Of a stretch of DNA of 64,000 nt, positions 34,617 through 46,991 are shown one piece after another. This DNA is from Cenococcum geophilum 1.58 (Eukaryota; Ascomycota; Dothideomycetes; Gloniales; Gloniaceae): assembly GCA_001692895.1 (NCBI GenBank), contig KV748177.1:3510130-3574129 (forward strand), in the 5' to 3' direction. The position numbers were made by a program, and so were the translations under genes. Under the pieces are notes generated by a model. It was not told where the DNA came from, ran no database searches, and saw nothing but the letters and a program-made list of their open reading frames with translations. Positions within the stretch are counted from its first letter, which is position 1. Each line of letters begins with the position of its first letter.

Positions 34617-34919
34617 AACCCTACTTCGACCAGCGCTGCTCTTCTTCTCCTTTTCTTTCTCTAGCTTTAGATCCTCGTTTATAGACTACCAATTATATAG
34701 GCTTGCGCGTCCCTCTTGCCGTGCTTATACCTTAATTAACTAAGTCGCTAATATTATCTAAAGCTCGTCTACTCTTCTTTCTAAGAAGGAACTTAAAAAA
34801 TATCTATAGACTATAAATAAGAACAGAACACAGAAATAGACCTAAAGACTATTATCAGAACTAGAAGAATAGAAAAGAATAATAAGATCTATAGAATACG
34901 TATAGACCAAAACCCCTAT

Positions 34920-36110
34920 AAGAATCCTACCGGAAGTTACCCTAATAACTATATTACTATGCTAAGAACTACAGCGGCCGGCAAAGCAGCCGTAGGACCC
35001 TTAAATACCTCCGATAGTAAAACAGTAACTAACTTAAACTCCTAGGTGGAGCTTATAGCAGCCAATGCCGAAATTAAATGACTTTGAGAGCTGCTTAAAG
35101 CTAGAGAACCCCTTATACCTAGTGAAGAGTTATTAGACACCTAAAGACTTACTATAGTCCTTAAGGCCCTAGCCCAACGTATAGTATTAGTATCGTTATA
35201 GTCCGTAAAGGTTGTAGACCCCCTATTGCTTATAGACGGAACCAACCCTATATTTAATAATTAGAAGCTTTAATTACAGGATAAGCTCGAAGTTAATGCG
35301 GACCACTTCCCTACTACTTAGGCTAAAATGGCCTACGTCTTTGGCCGTACTGGCGGGGACGTATAGACGCACCTACGTCCTTAATACACATAGGACTCGG
35401 TAAATCCCTTCCTCTCTAGAGAAGAGATAATTATGTACCTATCTTCTATTTATAAGGACCCCTTTAAAGTATAGAACGCCTAACTTAATTATAAAAGCCT
35501 AAATATAAAAACAACGGAGACCTTCTTAGCCTTTTAGATCCGCTTTCTTACTTAGCTAGCTAGGCTTGAATTCCCTAGGAAGATTTAATGCTAGACCTAT
35601 TTAATAAGCTTACCCTAGACTTATAGCGAGCTATACTACTAGTTTTTACTACTATATAGACGCTAAAGGAACTTATGGATTAGTGCTTAGCTATTAACTA
35701 AGGCCTTTGCCAAATTAAGGTATGCGCTAAACGGTATAAAGCTAGAAACCCTTTAAATTAGACTATAGGCAATATAAAAACGGCCCGTAATGCCCTAGCA
35801 CGATCGGCAACCCCTATAGCACCACCTATACAGCCCACCGCTAATTTAGCAGCTAGCCGTGCGGCTAGCCCTACTATAGGTCTGGCGAATGCTCGGCCTA
35901 TATATAGCAACCCCCGTATATAGGCCCTTAGTAATTAAGGAGCTTACTTCTCTTATAGTTAGAAAGGCTACTAAGTAAAGGATTATTTAATAAACGTAAA
36001 AGCGGACAAGGTCCTGTTAATCTAGGAGAATAGCGCAGAGTTGGAAAAAGAGGAACCCTAGAGGAAGACTTCTCTTTAGGGTTAAAAGGGATTAATATAT
36101 TAGATGTTAA
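34920..36110 (+). pseudogene. Gypsy-2 gag
   Basis: Decayed gag between the 5' LTR and protease. A zinc-knuckle remnant is visible around 35940-35980 (YFSYSQKGYQVKDYLI, Cys and His replaced by Tyr as expected from RIP). The start codon is not certain and the boundaries are approximate. Confidence 0.6.
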
Positions 36111-36159
36111 TCTAGGTCAGCTAGTTGGTAAAAGAAGCTGCACTATCCCTTATACTTTA

Positions 36160-39100
36160 TTCCGTAATAGATACTAAGTTTTAACCTCTACTTTAGCTAA
36201 CTCTAGAGTAAATACCTTTACCTTAATAGACACCTAGTATGCCGTAAAGCTGGCTGACTTTTTAAATATACCTATTAAAGAACTGCCTAAACTAATTCCT
36301 ATCCGCGGGTATAACGGGCGGATAGGACCACCTATTACGACTATCTTATAGATTTACCTCCGTGTTAATAGATAAAGGTAGTATAACGCCCCCTTCCTTA
36401 TTACGGACCTAGGTAGCTATAATATAATCTTAGGGCGAAAGTAGCTAGCCTATTTAGGCTTATAGCTTAATATATGGAGTAGATAGCTTATTTAGCCTAA
36501 AACCCTACCCTTAACCCCTTCCTTTATAAAAGAAATCAGTATTATAATAGAAAACCTTATACGGCTCTAGATTAATACTATTTACTAGGCTAATGCTATA
36601 CGTAGGGACTAGGCCTTTAAGAAAGATATATAGCTTAATTCGCAACGGATCCGTATACTAAGTCGCCCCTAGATTACCTATATCACGCTACCCGCATTAA
36701 AGACCTAAGAAGTTAGTAGTGACCTAGAAAAGCCCCCTATAGAGAGCTTAGGCCCTATACAGCTATAAAAAACAGTAAGGGATATTAGATGTTATACTAA
36801 ACTAATAGATTGGAGGGATAACCTATAGAAGATGGAATAGGAGCTAAGAAAGATTATAAACCCTAAACCGTAAAATACGGTCCGGAAAATGGCTGTAAGG
36901 AAACCAGCGGACCTCCCACTAGTTAATATCTGCTGTATTGGTGCCGTAGGATTCTACCGGAACTTAGTTTAGCCTAATACTATTGCCTTTACGACAAGCT
37001 TATATGAAATTAATTAAATAATTAAGGAAAAGGGAAGTAAGTTTAGCGGATAAGAAAGCAAGCTTATAGATGAGGAACTAGTAGAATAAAAGCTGCCCTA
37101 TTAATACTAGAAATTTAAGGATGTATTCTCCAAAGCAGCGTCTAATATACTTCCACCTTACCAACCATATAACTATAAGATTGAGATTAAGCAGGGTAAA
37201 GAAAATACCCTTAGCTTTAGCCCCCTCTACAAGTAGTCTATTACCGAATTATAGGCTATAAAGCAGTATCTTATTAATAACTTAAATAAGGGCTTTATTA
37301 AGCCTAGCTAAGCCCCTTTTATCTTGCCTATTCTCTTTATTAAAAAGCCAAATAGAGGACTCCGCTTCTATATTAACTACTATAAGCTAAATAATATAAC
37401 CCGTAAGGACCGCTATCCGCTACCCCTACTTAATAAGACTCTAGCCCAAATAAGTAGAGCTAAAGTCTTTATAAAGTTTAATATCCGCTAGGCCTTCTAC
37501 TAAATTAGAATAGACCCTAGGTTTAAAGATCTTACTATATTTTAGACCCGTTACGGAACGTATAAATATAAAGTGCTCCCTTTTAGACTAACTAATAGAC
37601 CAGCTATGTACCAGCGGTATATAAATAATGTACTCTTTAACTACCTTAACGATTTCTATATGGCCTATTTAGATAATATTATAATTTACTCTAAGAATAA
37701 GCTAGAATATAAGGAGCACGTCTATAAAGTCCTATAATGGCTCCGCGAGGCTGGCCTTTAGGTTAATATTAAGAAGTTAGAGTTTAGTGTTAAGCGTATA
37801 AAGTACTTAGGTTTTATTATTAATATAGACGGAATTAAAACCGACTTAGAGAAGACAGCTGTAATTAACTAGTAGGCACCCCCACGGACCGTAAAGGGGG
37901 TACAATCCTTTTTAGGGTTTTGTAACTTCTACTAACGCTTTATTAAGAACTATAGTAGGATCGCCCGGCCTCTTAACCATCTTACTAGAAAAGACCAGCC
38001 CTTTTACTTTAACGCTATATATAGGCAGGCCTTTAATAAGCTTAAGAAACGGCTAGTATTGGCTCCCCTACTTGCCTATTTTAACCCAGAATGGCCCTTA
38101 ATGCTAGAAACTAATACCTTAAATGGCGCGATAGCTGGTGTTTTTTCCTAAAAGTAACCGGATGGAGAGTGGCACCCTATTGCATACTATTTGAAGACTA
38201 TAATAGATACCGAGCTAAATTACCACATCCATAATAAAGAAATGCTGGCTATTATCTCTAGCTTTTAGCACTGGCGTATACAGCTAGAGGGGACCCCTAA
38301 GCCAATTAAGGTAGTTTTAGATNATAAGGCCCTAGAATACTTNATAANAACTAAGGCCCTTACGGCCNGGNAGGCACGCTAGGCGGATACCCTATNTTAG
38401 TTTAACTTCTTAATTATATATAGACNAGGCGCTANAAACCGTGCGGANGCTCTTATAAGGCGNNAGCAAGACCTAGATAACNAGACGGCTGCGAAGATCT
38501 NACTACGGANNNANANGCTACTATAACNAGAACACCTTAACCCCNAAATANNGGCAGAACTAAGNACGGACTCCTTAGGCGCTAAGATATATCCTATTAA
38601 CTCCTCTAAACTTAACCTTATTAATAAACTACTACAGGCCAACTAAACGACCCCCTCTCTACAGGAATACCGTAAAAAGGTAAAGAACGTTGCCAGCCTA
38701 TGGTCCCTCAAAAACGGACTACTTAAGCACTAGGAATGGCTAGTAGTAGCTAAGGAACAGAACTTACGGACCTGGCTTATTACTAAAGCTTATGCCTAGG
38801 TTTCTACGGCCCACCCTAGAAAAAATAAGACCCGTAAGATTATTAGTAACCGCTACTACTAGCCCGGAATAGTTATAGATATCAACTGTTATATACGGAA
38901 CTGCGACAGCTGCCGTAGATCTACAATTCCATGAGATAAGACCCTAGGACTATTAAAACCTCTCCCAATACCTAATCGCCCCTAGCAGTATATTTCTATA
39001 GACTTCCATAAGCTACCTATAGACCGCGACGGATATAATATAGTTATGATTCTAGTTAACCGCTTTAGTAAGCGCCCGTTCTTAATTCCCTATTATAAGA

Positions 39101-40149
39101 ATATTAATGCTAAGAAGGCGGCCCGACTGTATATCTACTACGTCTACCGCATTTACGGACTACTAGATACTATTATATCTAATCGCGGCCTGTAATTTAT
39201 ATCGGCCTTCTAAAACAAGTTTACCTAGATCCTAGGTATTAGGTTAAAGCTCTCTATAATATACTACCCCCAGACAGACGGCTAGACGGAGATTGTAAAT
39301 CAATATTTAGATTAAAGATTTTGGCCTTTTGTTAACTACTTCTAGGACAACTAGGGCGAACTGTTACCTCTAATAGACTACGCCCAGGCGACCCTACCCT
39401 ATAACTCTACGGGATTTGCACCTATCTAACTAGAAATAGGGTATTTACCCTAAATAAGCTTTAACTAGGATAGACTAGAAGGACCACGGACCGTACGTGA
39501 GAAACTGTCTTATAAGGAAGCCCAGCAGTACGCCAAGCGCTTAGAAGAAGCTTAGACGGTAGCCCGTACAAATCTAGAAAAGGCCCAGAAATTAATGGAA
39601 CAGTAGGCAAATAAGTATAAGCGCGAACCCGACTTTACCATAGGCGATATAGTCTAGGTTACGACAAAGAACTAAAAGACGGAACGGCCTAGCCGTAAGC
39701 TAGACTATTAGATAGCGGGACCATATAAGGTTCTTAAGAAGATAGGTAACTTATATAAAGTAAAGCTCCTAGATTTAATTAAGGTTCACCCCATTTTCTC
39801 GCCGGATAAGCTATAGAAAGCTGCGAATAACCTATTGCCTGGACAAAAGAACAAACCTTCCCTACCGATTTAAGTCAATGGCGATAACGAATGGGAAATT
39901 AAAGAAGTACTAGCCTATAAACTAGTAAGGAAAACGCTAAAGTACCGCGTTAGTTGGAAAGGCTATAACCTAGACCCTACCTAGTACCCTATATAGAACT
40001 TTATTAGCAGTCCCTATAAGCTTTAAAAATTCTATAACCGCTACCCTAATAAACTAGGACCCCCAAAGTACCTAGACGAGTGGATAGAGTGCTAGTATAG
40101 CGAAGACGATAAGCTACCGGAAGAACATAAAGATAAGAACGCCCTATAA
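36160..40149 (+). pseudogene. Gypsy-2 pol (PR-RT-RNaseH-IN-chromodomain)
   Basis: Protease LIDTQYAVKLADFL near 36223; reverse transcriptase about 37170-37960, with RKDRYPLPLLNKTLAQ and the YxDD box as YLDNIIIYS (37666-37692); RNase H about 38095-38400 (ETNTLNGAIAGVFS); integrase about 38800-39450, with PRPWQQYISIDF-type start of the core near 38975; chromodomain about 39880-40060 (YRVSWKGYNLDPTQYPIQNF). Protease, YxDD and chromodomain codons share one frame. Asp to Asn in YxDD is a TpG to TpA-type change. Ns cluster at 38323-38560. Confidence 0.9.
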
Positions 40150-40202
40150 GTATAATACGGACTATAAAGCCTAAGGGCAGGCTTTTGCGGAGGGGGGGGT
40201 AA

Positions 40203-40475
40203 TGTTACAGCACTGGCAGAACTTGGCAGAACTTAGTTGGCAGAACTTAGTAGAACTTGGTTAGCAGAACTTGGCAGAACTTGGTTGGCAGAACTTGGCA
40301 GAACTTTGCGGTCACGTGACTAGAGGACCGCATAAAAGAACCCTACTTCGACCGGCGCTGCTCTTCTTCTCCTTTCCTTTCTCTAGCTTTAGATCCTCGT
40401 TTATAGACTACCAATCGTACAGGCTTGCGCGTCCCTCTTGCCGTGCTCGTGCCTTGATTAACTGAGTTGCTAATA
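40203..40475 (+). repeat. Gypsy-2 3' LTR (273 bp)
   Basis: TGTTACAGCACTGGCAGAAC start, CTAATA end, followed by CTTAG. Four 24-bp units at 40214-40308. The open frame at 40271-40465 is within the LTR and is not a gene. Confidence 0.92.
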
Positions 40476-40699
40476 CTTAGGGGGGAAAAACCTAAGTATT
40501 TCCTTGCCGCTAGTTATACGCGTTCCATCTTCGCCTAGCTAGTATATCTTTATATCTTTTGTCTATCTTGTATACTATACTTCCTAAATATATCGGAAGA
40601 TCTAGGGGGGGGGAGTAGTAGGAGAGTCTGGCGATTCGCCGGTGTGCCGCCTATGGCTAGGCGGGGGGTAACCAGTCTCTAAGGGGCTAAAGAAGGGCA

Positions 40700-43600
40700 T
40701 GTCCTATAGTGTCCTCCTATTAGATCTCGTATACTATTTAGAACTACTAAAGGACTCCTTATCCTATAAGCTATTTTACTGCTGCTTATAGGCCTCTACT
40801 TATAGAGAGCATCCGGTTAATATTGTTTATGCCTATACTAGCGAGTAGCTGGTCCCTTACTAAGCGGTAACTATAAAATAGTAGTATATAGCGTACTATC
40901 TAAGCGGGCCATCCGTATATGCACTAAGGTATAGTACTTAGGACATAGACACCTGCGAGCTATACGTTTAGGCCTAGAACCTCCATCTATAATAGAAAGG
41001 CAGCTATAGACTCCGCTTTCGTTAGTCCTTTATATAGGGGGAGAGTTAATATTAACTATAGGGTGTTCTATATGGTTACGTTTTATATTTCCGCTACTTC
41101 CTTCTATTATCGCTTCTATTTAAGATCTGCCTATCTTGCGATTAGTATAGTAGATCTCCACTTATATTAGTGGCCTCCTATCCTCTATTACCGTTATAGC
41201 GCTCTACTAATATAGCGCCGGGTCTCTACCTAGTAGGCTAGTAGTTCCCGCATTTCCTTTTCTCTCTCTACTACTTGTAGGTAGAGGGCTTCCTAGCTAG
41301 TATACTTAGGCGTATCTCCCCTTTAAGGAGCCCTCGCTCTTCGTATATATCTCGTTTCTCGTATACGTTTTAGCATTTAGCGTATTTTTTCTTCTACTAG
41401 GTGGCCTTATACTATAACTACTCTCTATATTACGGTTATGTTGATATATATATCTAGTGGTAAAACTACCGCTTTACGTTTAAGTATAGCGCGTGGTGTT
41501 CTCCTATAGGGCCCTATAGTTCTACACAGGCACTTATTTTATAGCTTAGCTAGTAGCACTAGGGCGCTCTTTACTAGCACCTTGCCGCTTAGTCCTAGGC
41601 CCCAGACCTAGGAGCTATATAGCATTATTGGCCTTACAACTACTGTGTATAGTAGGCGTGTAAGTCTAAATAAGGGTCCCTATATTAAGGCGGTAATTTA
41701 TAATACTACCAAGAATGCAGCTGCTCCCCTATAAGTCGCCTATGCGATATACTCGTTCCAGTTTAGTTTAGAGTCTACCTAGACTCCTAGGATCTTAAGG
41801 GTAGCTTCTAGTTTTACTTCGCAGCCCTAGATATTTACTATTAAGGCTAAATCGCTACTTACCCTTCTTTTTCTTATAAAGTAGATAAGCTAGTATTTAT
41901 CTAGTACGAATTTAGCGCCGTGTCGTTTTACCTATATAATGCACCTATTATGCGCCTAGTTTAGCCTAGTACAGTTTTCTACTACTATGTTTCCCTATAT
42001 AATTAGGTTTATATTGTTAACAAATTCAAGGGCTATTATATCCTTACTATTATCGAATATCTCTAGTAGTTTGGATATAAAGAAGAGGAATAGAATTAGT
42101 AAGAGGGGTAATCCCTATAGAATGCCTATAGGTGTTAGTATTAATTCGCTTTCGTATCCCTTAATTATAATTTTTATAGTGCGCCCTATTAGAAAGGTAT
42201 AGATAAACTTAATTATCCAGTCTAATAGGCCCTTATTTCTTAGGATCTATAGAAGTCTCTTATATAATACGTTATTAAAGGCTCCGCTTAGGTCTAGGCT
42301 TAGCATAGATATAGTGCATCCTAGGTAAGCTTACTATACCGCTTAGATACTAAAGGTAATTAGGGAGAGGGCTAAGAGGGTTAATCATTTCTTTCTTGCG
42401 CCTATTTATGTCTATAGTAGTAGCTCTTATACTTCTACTGCTTCTTGTATATATTCTATAACTATCTTTCCTAAGAGCTTTCCTAGGGTGTTTTTTAGGG
42501 CGATCGGGCGGTAGCTTCCCAGAAGGGAATAGTCTTTTTTCTTTACCTTTTATAAGACAACCGTGGTTATTACTTTAAAGCCTTTAGGTAGTTCGCCTCT
42601 CTAGAAATAGGCAGTTATAGCGTCCGTAAGTGGTATTACTATCGCTTCTACCGCAGCCTTAATTACCTTATTTAGGATCTTATTTAGCCCTAACGCTTTA
42701 CCAGTAAGGAGCTTTTATATAGCGTTCTTTATTTCTTTTACTAATATTATATAACTTATTTCAATAGGTACAGGAAGGGATTAGCTACCGATATCCTATA
42801 GGTCCGCTTAGCCTACGCTAGAAAAGAACCTTTCTGCTAGTATTTTAATTTTTTTCCTCGTTATTATTTGTGTACTGGTTCTATTCTAACCAGTATAGTG
42901 CGGGTAGGTAGGGGTCCCCTAGCGTCTCTTCGGCGGCTTACCTACTCTACTTCAATATATGCTATAGTCCCTTATTATATAGTTTAGAAGGGTCTAAGGT
43001 AATTTCTTTAAGGAATTAGCGCTAGTTGTTTCTACCCTCTTTCTAAATTGTCTTCTTAAGCCTGTTTTTAAGGGCCTTAAAGCTCTATTAGTGGTAAGCT
43101 TCGCCTATTACGCTATACTATCGCCTCGCCCTTTTAGCGCCCGCGAGTAGCTAAGCCGCCTCTAGCGACTATTCACAGCAGGCGTGTTTGCTAGGTTAGG
43201 CCTTTAGGCAGTTGCTTATAATTCTCTAGATATCCTCTAGCGATGCTTAAGGTATGGCTGCTAGCCTATTAGTAATTTTCTAGGTGTACTTTTCCTAGTT
43301 AAGTTTCTTAGTGGCGTATCTCTAGCGAGTTCGCTACGCTGGTGCGGCGATATTAAGCGCTATCCATATAGGTATATGGTCTGTAGTAATTGCCTATATA
43401 TCTTCTAGTCCGCAAAACTCTAGTCGGTCTGTAAGTGTGTCTTTAATAAATATAAGGTTAATTATACTCTTTTAGGTCCCTCTTTTCTAGGTAGGTTCTC
43501 CGGTTAGAGTAGTAAGAGTAAGGTTCCGCGTTTCTAGCTCGTTTAGTAGGTAGATCGCCTATGCTTTAATTATAGCTTACTGTCCTCCCTATAATATATA

Positions 43601-44130
43601 GTGTGCATTAAAGTCCCCTAAGACGATTACCTCGCCTTCCGCTATATTAATTGTCTGTTAAAGTAGTCTCCATATAGCAATTTAGGGTTTATTATCGCTT
43701 AGGTTATAGACGTTAATAATACTAATTTGGCCTTAATCAGTAGCTAGTTATAGTTTGTCTATATTAAGGCTGATATTATAGTAGCTCCATGCCTATATAT
43801 TAATGCGTTAACTAACTAGGAAGCACGTACGGGTAGCCAGGTTTAGTTCGTATAGGAGGTAATATCCTTTTAGTTAGTATATTTTACATATTTACTTATT
43901 ATATACCAGTTCTTATAGAGCTATTATCTAGTGCTCTTTTAGGTCTAGGCTGTCAAATAGTAGCCGTGTTGCTTTATAGTTTAAGTGTCCGCAGTTATAT
44001 TATACTATTATTAATCTATTTATAGTATTAGTTGGTCTGGCGACTTATAGGTATCTTCCGTTCTCCTCTAAGGCGTCTTAGCTGGGGCTATTACAATTGG
44101 GATTCTTTACTAGGATAGGTCTCTAGCGGC
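40700..44130 (-). pseudogene. LINE-2 ORF2: AP endonuclease and reverse transcriptase
   Basis: The endonuclease motif EGEVIVLGDFNAHYILQGG lies near 43640-43590; it would nick the target DNA. Reverse transcriptase follows at about 42750-41900: LSLDLSGAFNNVLYKRLL, ILRNKGLLDWIIKFIYTFL, LTPIGIL (the PTGIPQGSPLSP region), and FVNNINLI for the FVDD catalytic box near 42010. The RT C-terminus shows LLYTVVVRPIMLYSS near 41650-41610. Stops are TAG/TAA at Gln or TGG positions. Confidence 0.8.
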
Positions 44131-44139
44131 GTTAGTGCT

Positions 44140-45520
44140 GCCTTGTAGGCGTCCTACGCTCCGCTTTACAGCTAGTTGGGTAGAGAATACTCCCATTAGG
44201 GTAAGTACCCTAAATCTCTTTCTTTATACAACTATTTACCCACCGTTACCTATTATGCTTAGCTCCTTCTCCTCATATACGTTTCCCCGTACTACGGCTG
44301 TAGCCTAGTATAGTTTAGCTTACCTTATCCTAGTAGCTTCTAGGTATACCTAGAAGGTCTTATAGGCCGTCTTCTGCCATACTTTATATTCTTTACCGCA
44401 GTTTACGCATCTAACTCCCTTAACCTTAGGGCAGTCTTTCATCTCGTGTATATTGGCGTATAGCCTATACCTTCCCTATCTCCCGCATACGCTCTAGGTA
44501 TAGCCCCACTACTAGTATTTAAAGCATTGGCGTATTTAGACTACGCGGTAGTATAACCAGGCTTTATACTAGAGGCTGTCTATAACTATTCCTTTGTATA
44601 TAACTACCACCTATATCTCCTAAGTCGGTAGATTAATAATTAGGGTGCCGCGTGTTTTAACCTTTTAGAACCCTAGTAATACACCTATATATATAGTACG
44701 TACTTTATAAAGCCATGCGACTATAAATATCGTAATTCCTGGGACTAATTTCTTAATGGCCTCTGTAATCCTTTAGATAAGTTATAAGTTTATAGCGCCT
44801 CGCCCGCTTTCTACCTGTGTATTAATAGGTACTCTAAGTACTTTAACTAGATAGTCCTAGCGGAGTATCTTATACTTAGGGGTATCTCCCTAGGTTATAG
44901 CCTGGTCCTTTACCTGTTAGTTTAGGAGTATAACCTCTATATTACCGCTATATAGGACCTTTACTACCACTGCCTTTGGTATATATGTCCTAATTACTAT
45001 AAGAATCTATTCTAGCTCTACTCCTACTACTTTTAGCGTTTGGACCCTAACTATAGACCTTACGGGTGCTACGCTAGGGAGGCGCTAAAGAGGCGCCAGT
45101 CAGGCGCTAGCGGCGATATTGGCCTATAAGGGCTTTATTATATGCGTTATTAGTGTTCCCTATAATTTTATAGCGTCCTTAATGCGCCCAAGCCTATCCT
45201 CTACTACGTTCTGGTTCCTATTATGCCTTATCTATAGTTCCCGAGCGATATATCCAGCCTATTAAGCCGCACGCGCTACCCCTGCGCGTAGGTGTTTATC
45301 TTTTTCCTTCCCTAGGTCTTCCTTAATGTCTTTTAGGATATCTATAAGTTTCTGCCATTTCTGGTCGTTATCCTTTAGTTGTTGTGGTTGGGTCGCCCCC
45401 TATTAGGTTTATTATAATGTCGCTTTTTTTTATATTTCGACCCTCCTTCAAGTCTACTATGACCCTCCTGGGTCGCGCAGGCTTTCCGGCTGTAGTGCGT
45501 GCATTAATTCTAGGGCATAT
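44140..45520 (-). pseudogene. LINE-2 ORF1 (zinc-knuckle nucleic-acid-binding protein)
   Basis: Contains a coiled-coil-like start (DNDQKWQKLIDILKDIKEDL near 45380-45310) and a CCHC cluster near 44560-44390: CFKYQQWGYTQSVCGR, ANIHEMKDCPKVKG and CVNCGKEYKVWQKTAY. ORF1 proteins of this type coat the element RNA. One Cys and one His read Tyr. Start uncertain. Confidence 0.75.
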
Positions 45521-45600
45521 TATGCCGTAGATTCGATTGGGAGTAATTATATCTTTATTGGATAAGTAATGGGCGTGTTCTGCTGCTGTAGCGGCTTTTT

Positions 45601-46370
45601 AGTTAATGTTGGCATAGGTAAATATATACTAACTTTAAACTTAATAGATTATAAGTTTAAATCCTACTAATATCGTCCTTTATTAAGAATTGGGAAATAT
45701 AATTATCTAGTATACTTCCCGTCCTATCGTATAATAGATTCTCTAGTAATATTACTATACTATAAGTAAACTCTCCTCTCTATATAATATACTTATATAA
45801 CTAACTGCTTTTAGAATAAGTAGGAGAGAGTAAAAGCCTTACTAGCGATTAATATAGAGGCTTAGGTTAGGGGTATATTAGAGAAACGGGTGCGGATAAG
45901 GAGGTCCTTATATATAAATACAATTCTAATTTAAAGCCGTAAGTCCTTAAATATAACTATAAGTAACCTATACTACTTATATAAGGCAGAGAGCTAATTA
46001 ATACTAGCCTTACGAGGCTTATATAGCAACTCTACATCGTTTAGTAGGCCCTTGCCCCTTTACTAAATATTAGAGTCCCCTAGGATTCTATAGTAAGTAC
46101 TATGGAAATTATAAGTAACGGGATTATAGAGCTTAATATTCGTTGTATAATATAAATTCTTAGCCTATAGTGGCGGTAGTAGGAGTACTAAAGGGTAAGG
46201 ATCGGATTATGGAACTAGAGGATAATAAGGAGTAGAAAAAAGTTACTAAATTTAAACTACTAAGTCTCCTCTCTTTTTTCCTACTTTTATTTTATTTTAT
46301 AGTATTTTATATAAAGAGAAGTATAAATAAAAAGGTAGAAAGAAGATATCTAATTAGTAGGAAAGCTAAA
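45601..46370. other. AT-rich DNA upstream of LINE-2, no gene
   Basis: No readable frame. A short inverted repeat TTAAACTTA...TAAGTTTAA occurs at about 45632-45660, followed by a box-B-like AGTTTAAATCC; a tRNA or SINE origin is possible but cannot be shown here. Confidence 0.4.
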
Positions 46371-46913
46371 GGTATTTACTAAGGCTCTATACGAAGCTCT
46401 ATATAAGCTCTACGGAGGCTCTACACAAAGCTCTACACGAAGCTCTATATACGGAGGCTCTGCATAACGGCTCTGCGTACGACGGTTTTATATACAACGG
46501 CTCTACTACGGAGGCTCTATATAAAAGCTTTATGCAGAGCTTCGTATAGAGCTTTATGCAGAGCTTTATGCGGAGCTTCGTGCGGAGCTTTTGCTAAGCT
46601 TTAGTAGAGCTCCGTGCGGGGCTCCCCCTAAGCTTTATTCTGTAGAGCTCTTATAAGCTTTATATCTATATAATATTACTTATCCTTAAGATATTTAGAT
46701 AAAAGTGGTACCATTTTAAAGCGCTTTACAAGCTTTATAAATCTATACTAATAGAAAAAACATTCCCTTAATATTGGGGAGTGCATTATAAGTGTAAGTA
46801 TATTAGGGGTTTTTGCTAAGACTATTTAGTGACTATCCGGATAGTCTCCGGATACTATTAGCTGATAAGTCTATTATCTAAGAGGCCTATCCAGCCTATC
46901 CTCCGCAGGTCTG
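46371..46913 (+). mobile_element. Non-autonomous hAT-like element A (right half)
   Basis: Starts with about 290 bp of irregular GAGCTTTATA/AGGCTCTATA repeats, then a unique segment with ATATAATATTACTTATCC and AAAAGTGGTACCATTTTAAA, and ends in TATCCTCCGCAGGTCTG (46897-46913), the inverted copy of the hAT left terminal sequence at 14002. The left terminal repeat is missing. No coding capacity. Confidence 0.65.
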
Positions 46914-46991
46914 TTTAAAATAACACGTATATCTATATATAAAATACCATTCTATCCTTTAACACGTTAGGGCACCTAAAGGAGAAAGCCT

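Larger units (their letters stand above)
34433..34753 (+). repeat. Gypsy-2 5' LTR (321 bp)
   Basis: TGTTACAGCACTGGCAGAAC start; ends GCTAATA (CA to TA). Contains six 24-bp TTGGCAGAACTTGGCAGAAC-type units, a GTCACGTGAC palindrome and a TATA box. The open frame at 34432-34743 lies wholly in the LTR; its WQNLAEL repeats are only the translated minisatellite. Confidence 0.92.
34433..40475 (+). mobile_element. Gypsy-2: complete chromodomain LTR retrotransposon
   Basis: A 6,043-bp element with LTRs of 321 bp (5') and 273 bp (3') and a perfect duplication CTTAG at 34428-34432 and 40476-40480. The LTR length difference is exactly two 24-bp repeat units. Pol is one frame from protease to chromodomain with RIP stops. 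Its family differs from Gypsy-1 in LTR and pol sequence. Confidence 0.93.
40476..45600 (-). mobile_element. LINE-2 (Tad1-like), nearly full length
   Basis: Minus-strand order ORF1 with zinc knuckles, endonuclease, reverse transcriptase fits a Tad1/I-type LINE. The 5' end is near 45.5-45.6 kb. The 3' end is not resolved: no poly(A) is seen before Gypsy-2, which is inserted at 40476. All frames carry RIP stops. It differs from the LINE family at 12.4 and 58.2 kb. Confidence 0.8.

Noticed and set aside
34432..34743. 103-residue open frame with WQNLAEL repeats, looking like a repeat protein
   Set aside because: It lies entirely within the Gypsy-2 5' LTR; the repeats are the translated 24-bp minisatellite, and the 3' LTR gives the same frame with fewer units.
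45632..45670. Possible tRNA or SINE (box-B-like AGTTTAAATCC)
   Set aside because: No box A at the right distance and no cloverleaf could be drawn; the inverted repeat alone is weak evidence in AT-rich DNA.
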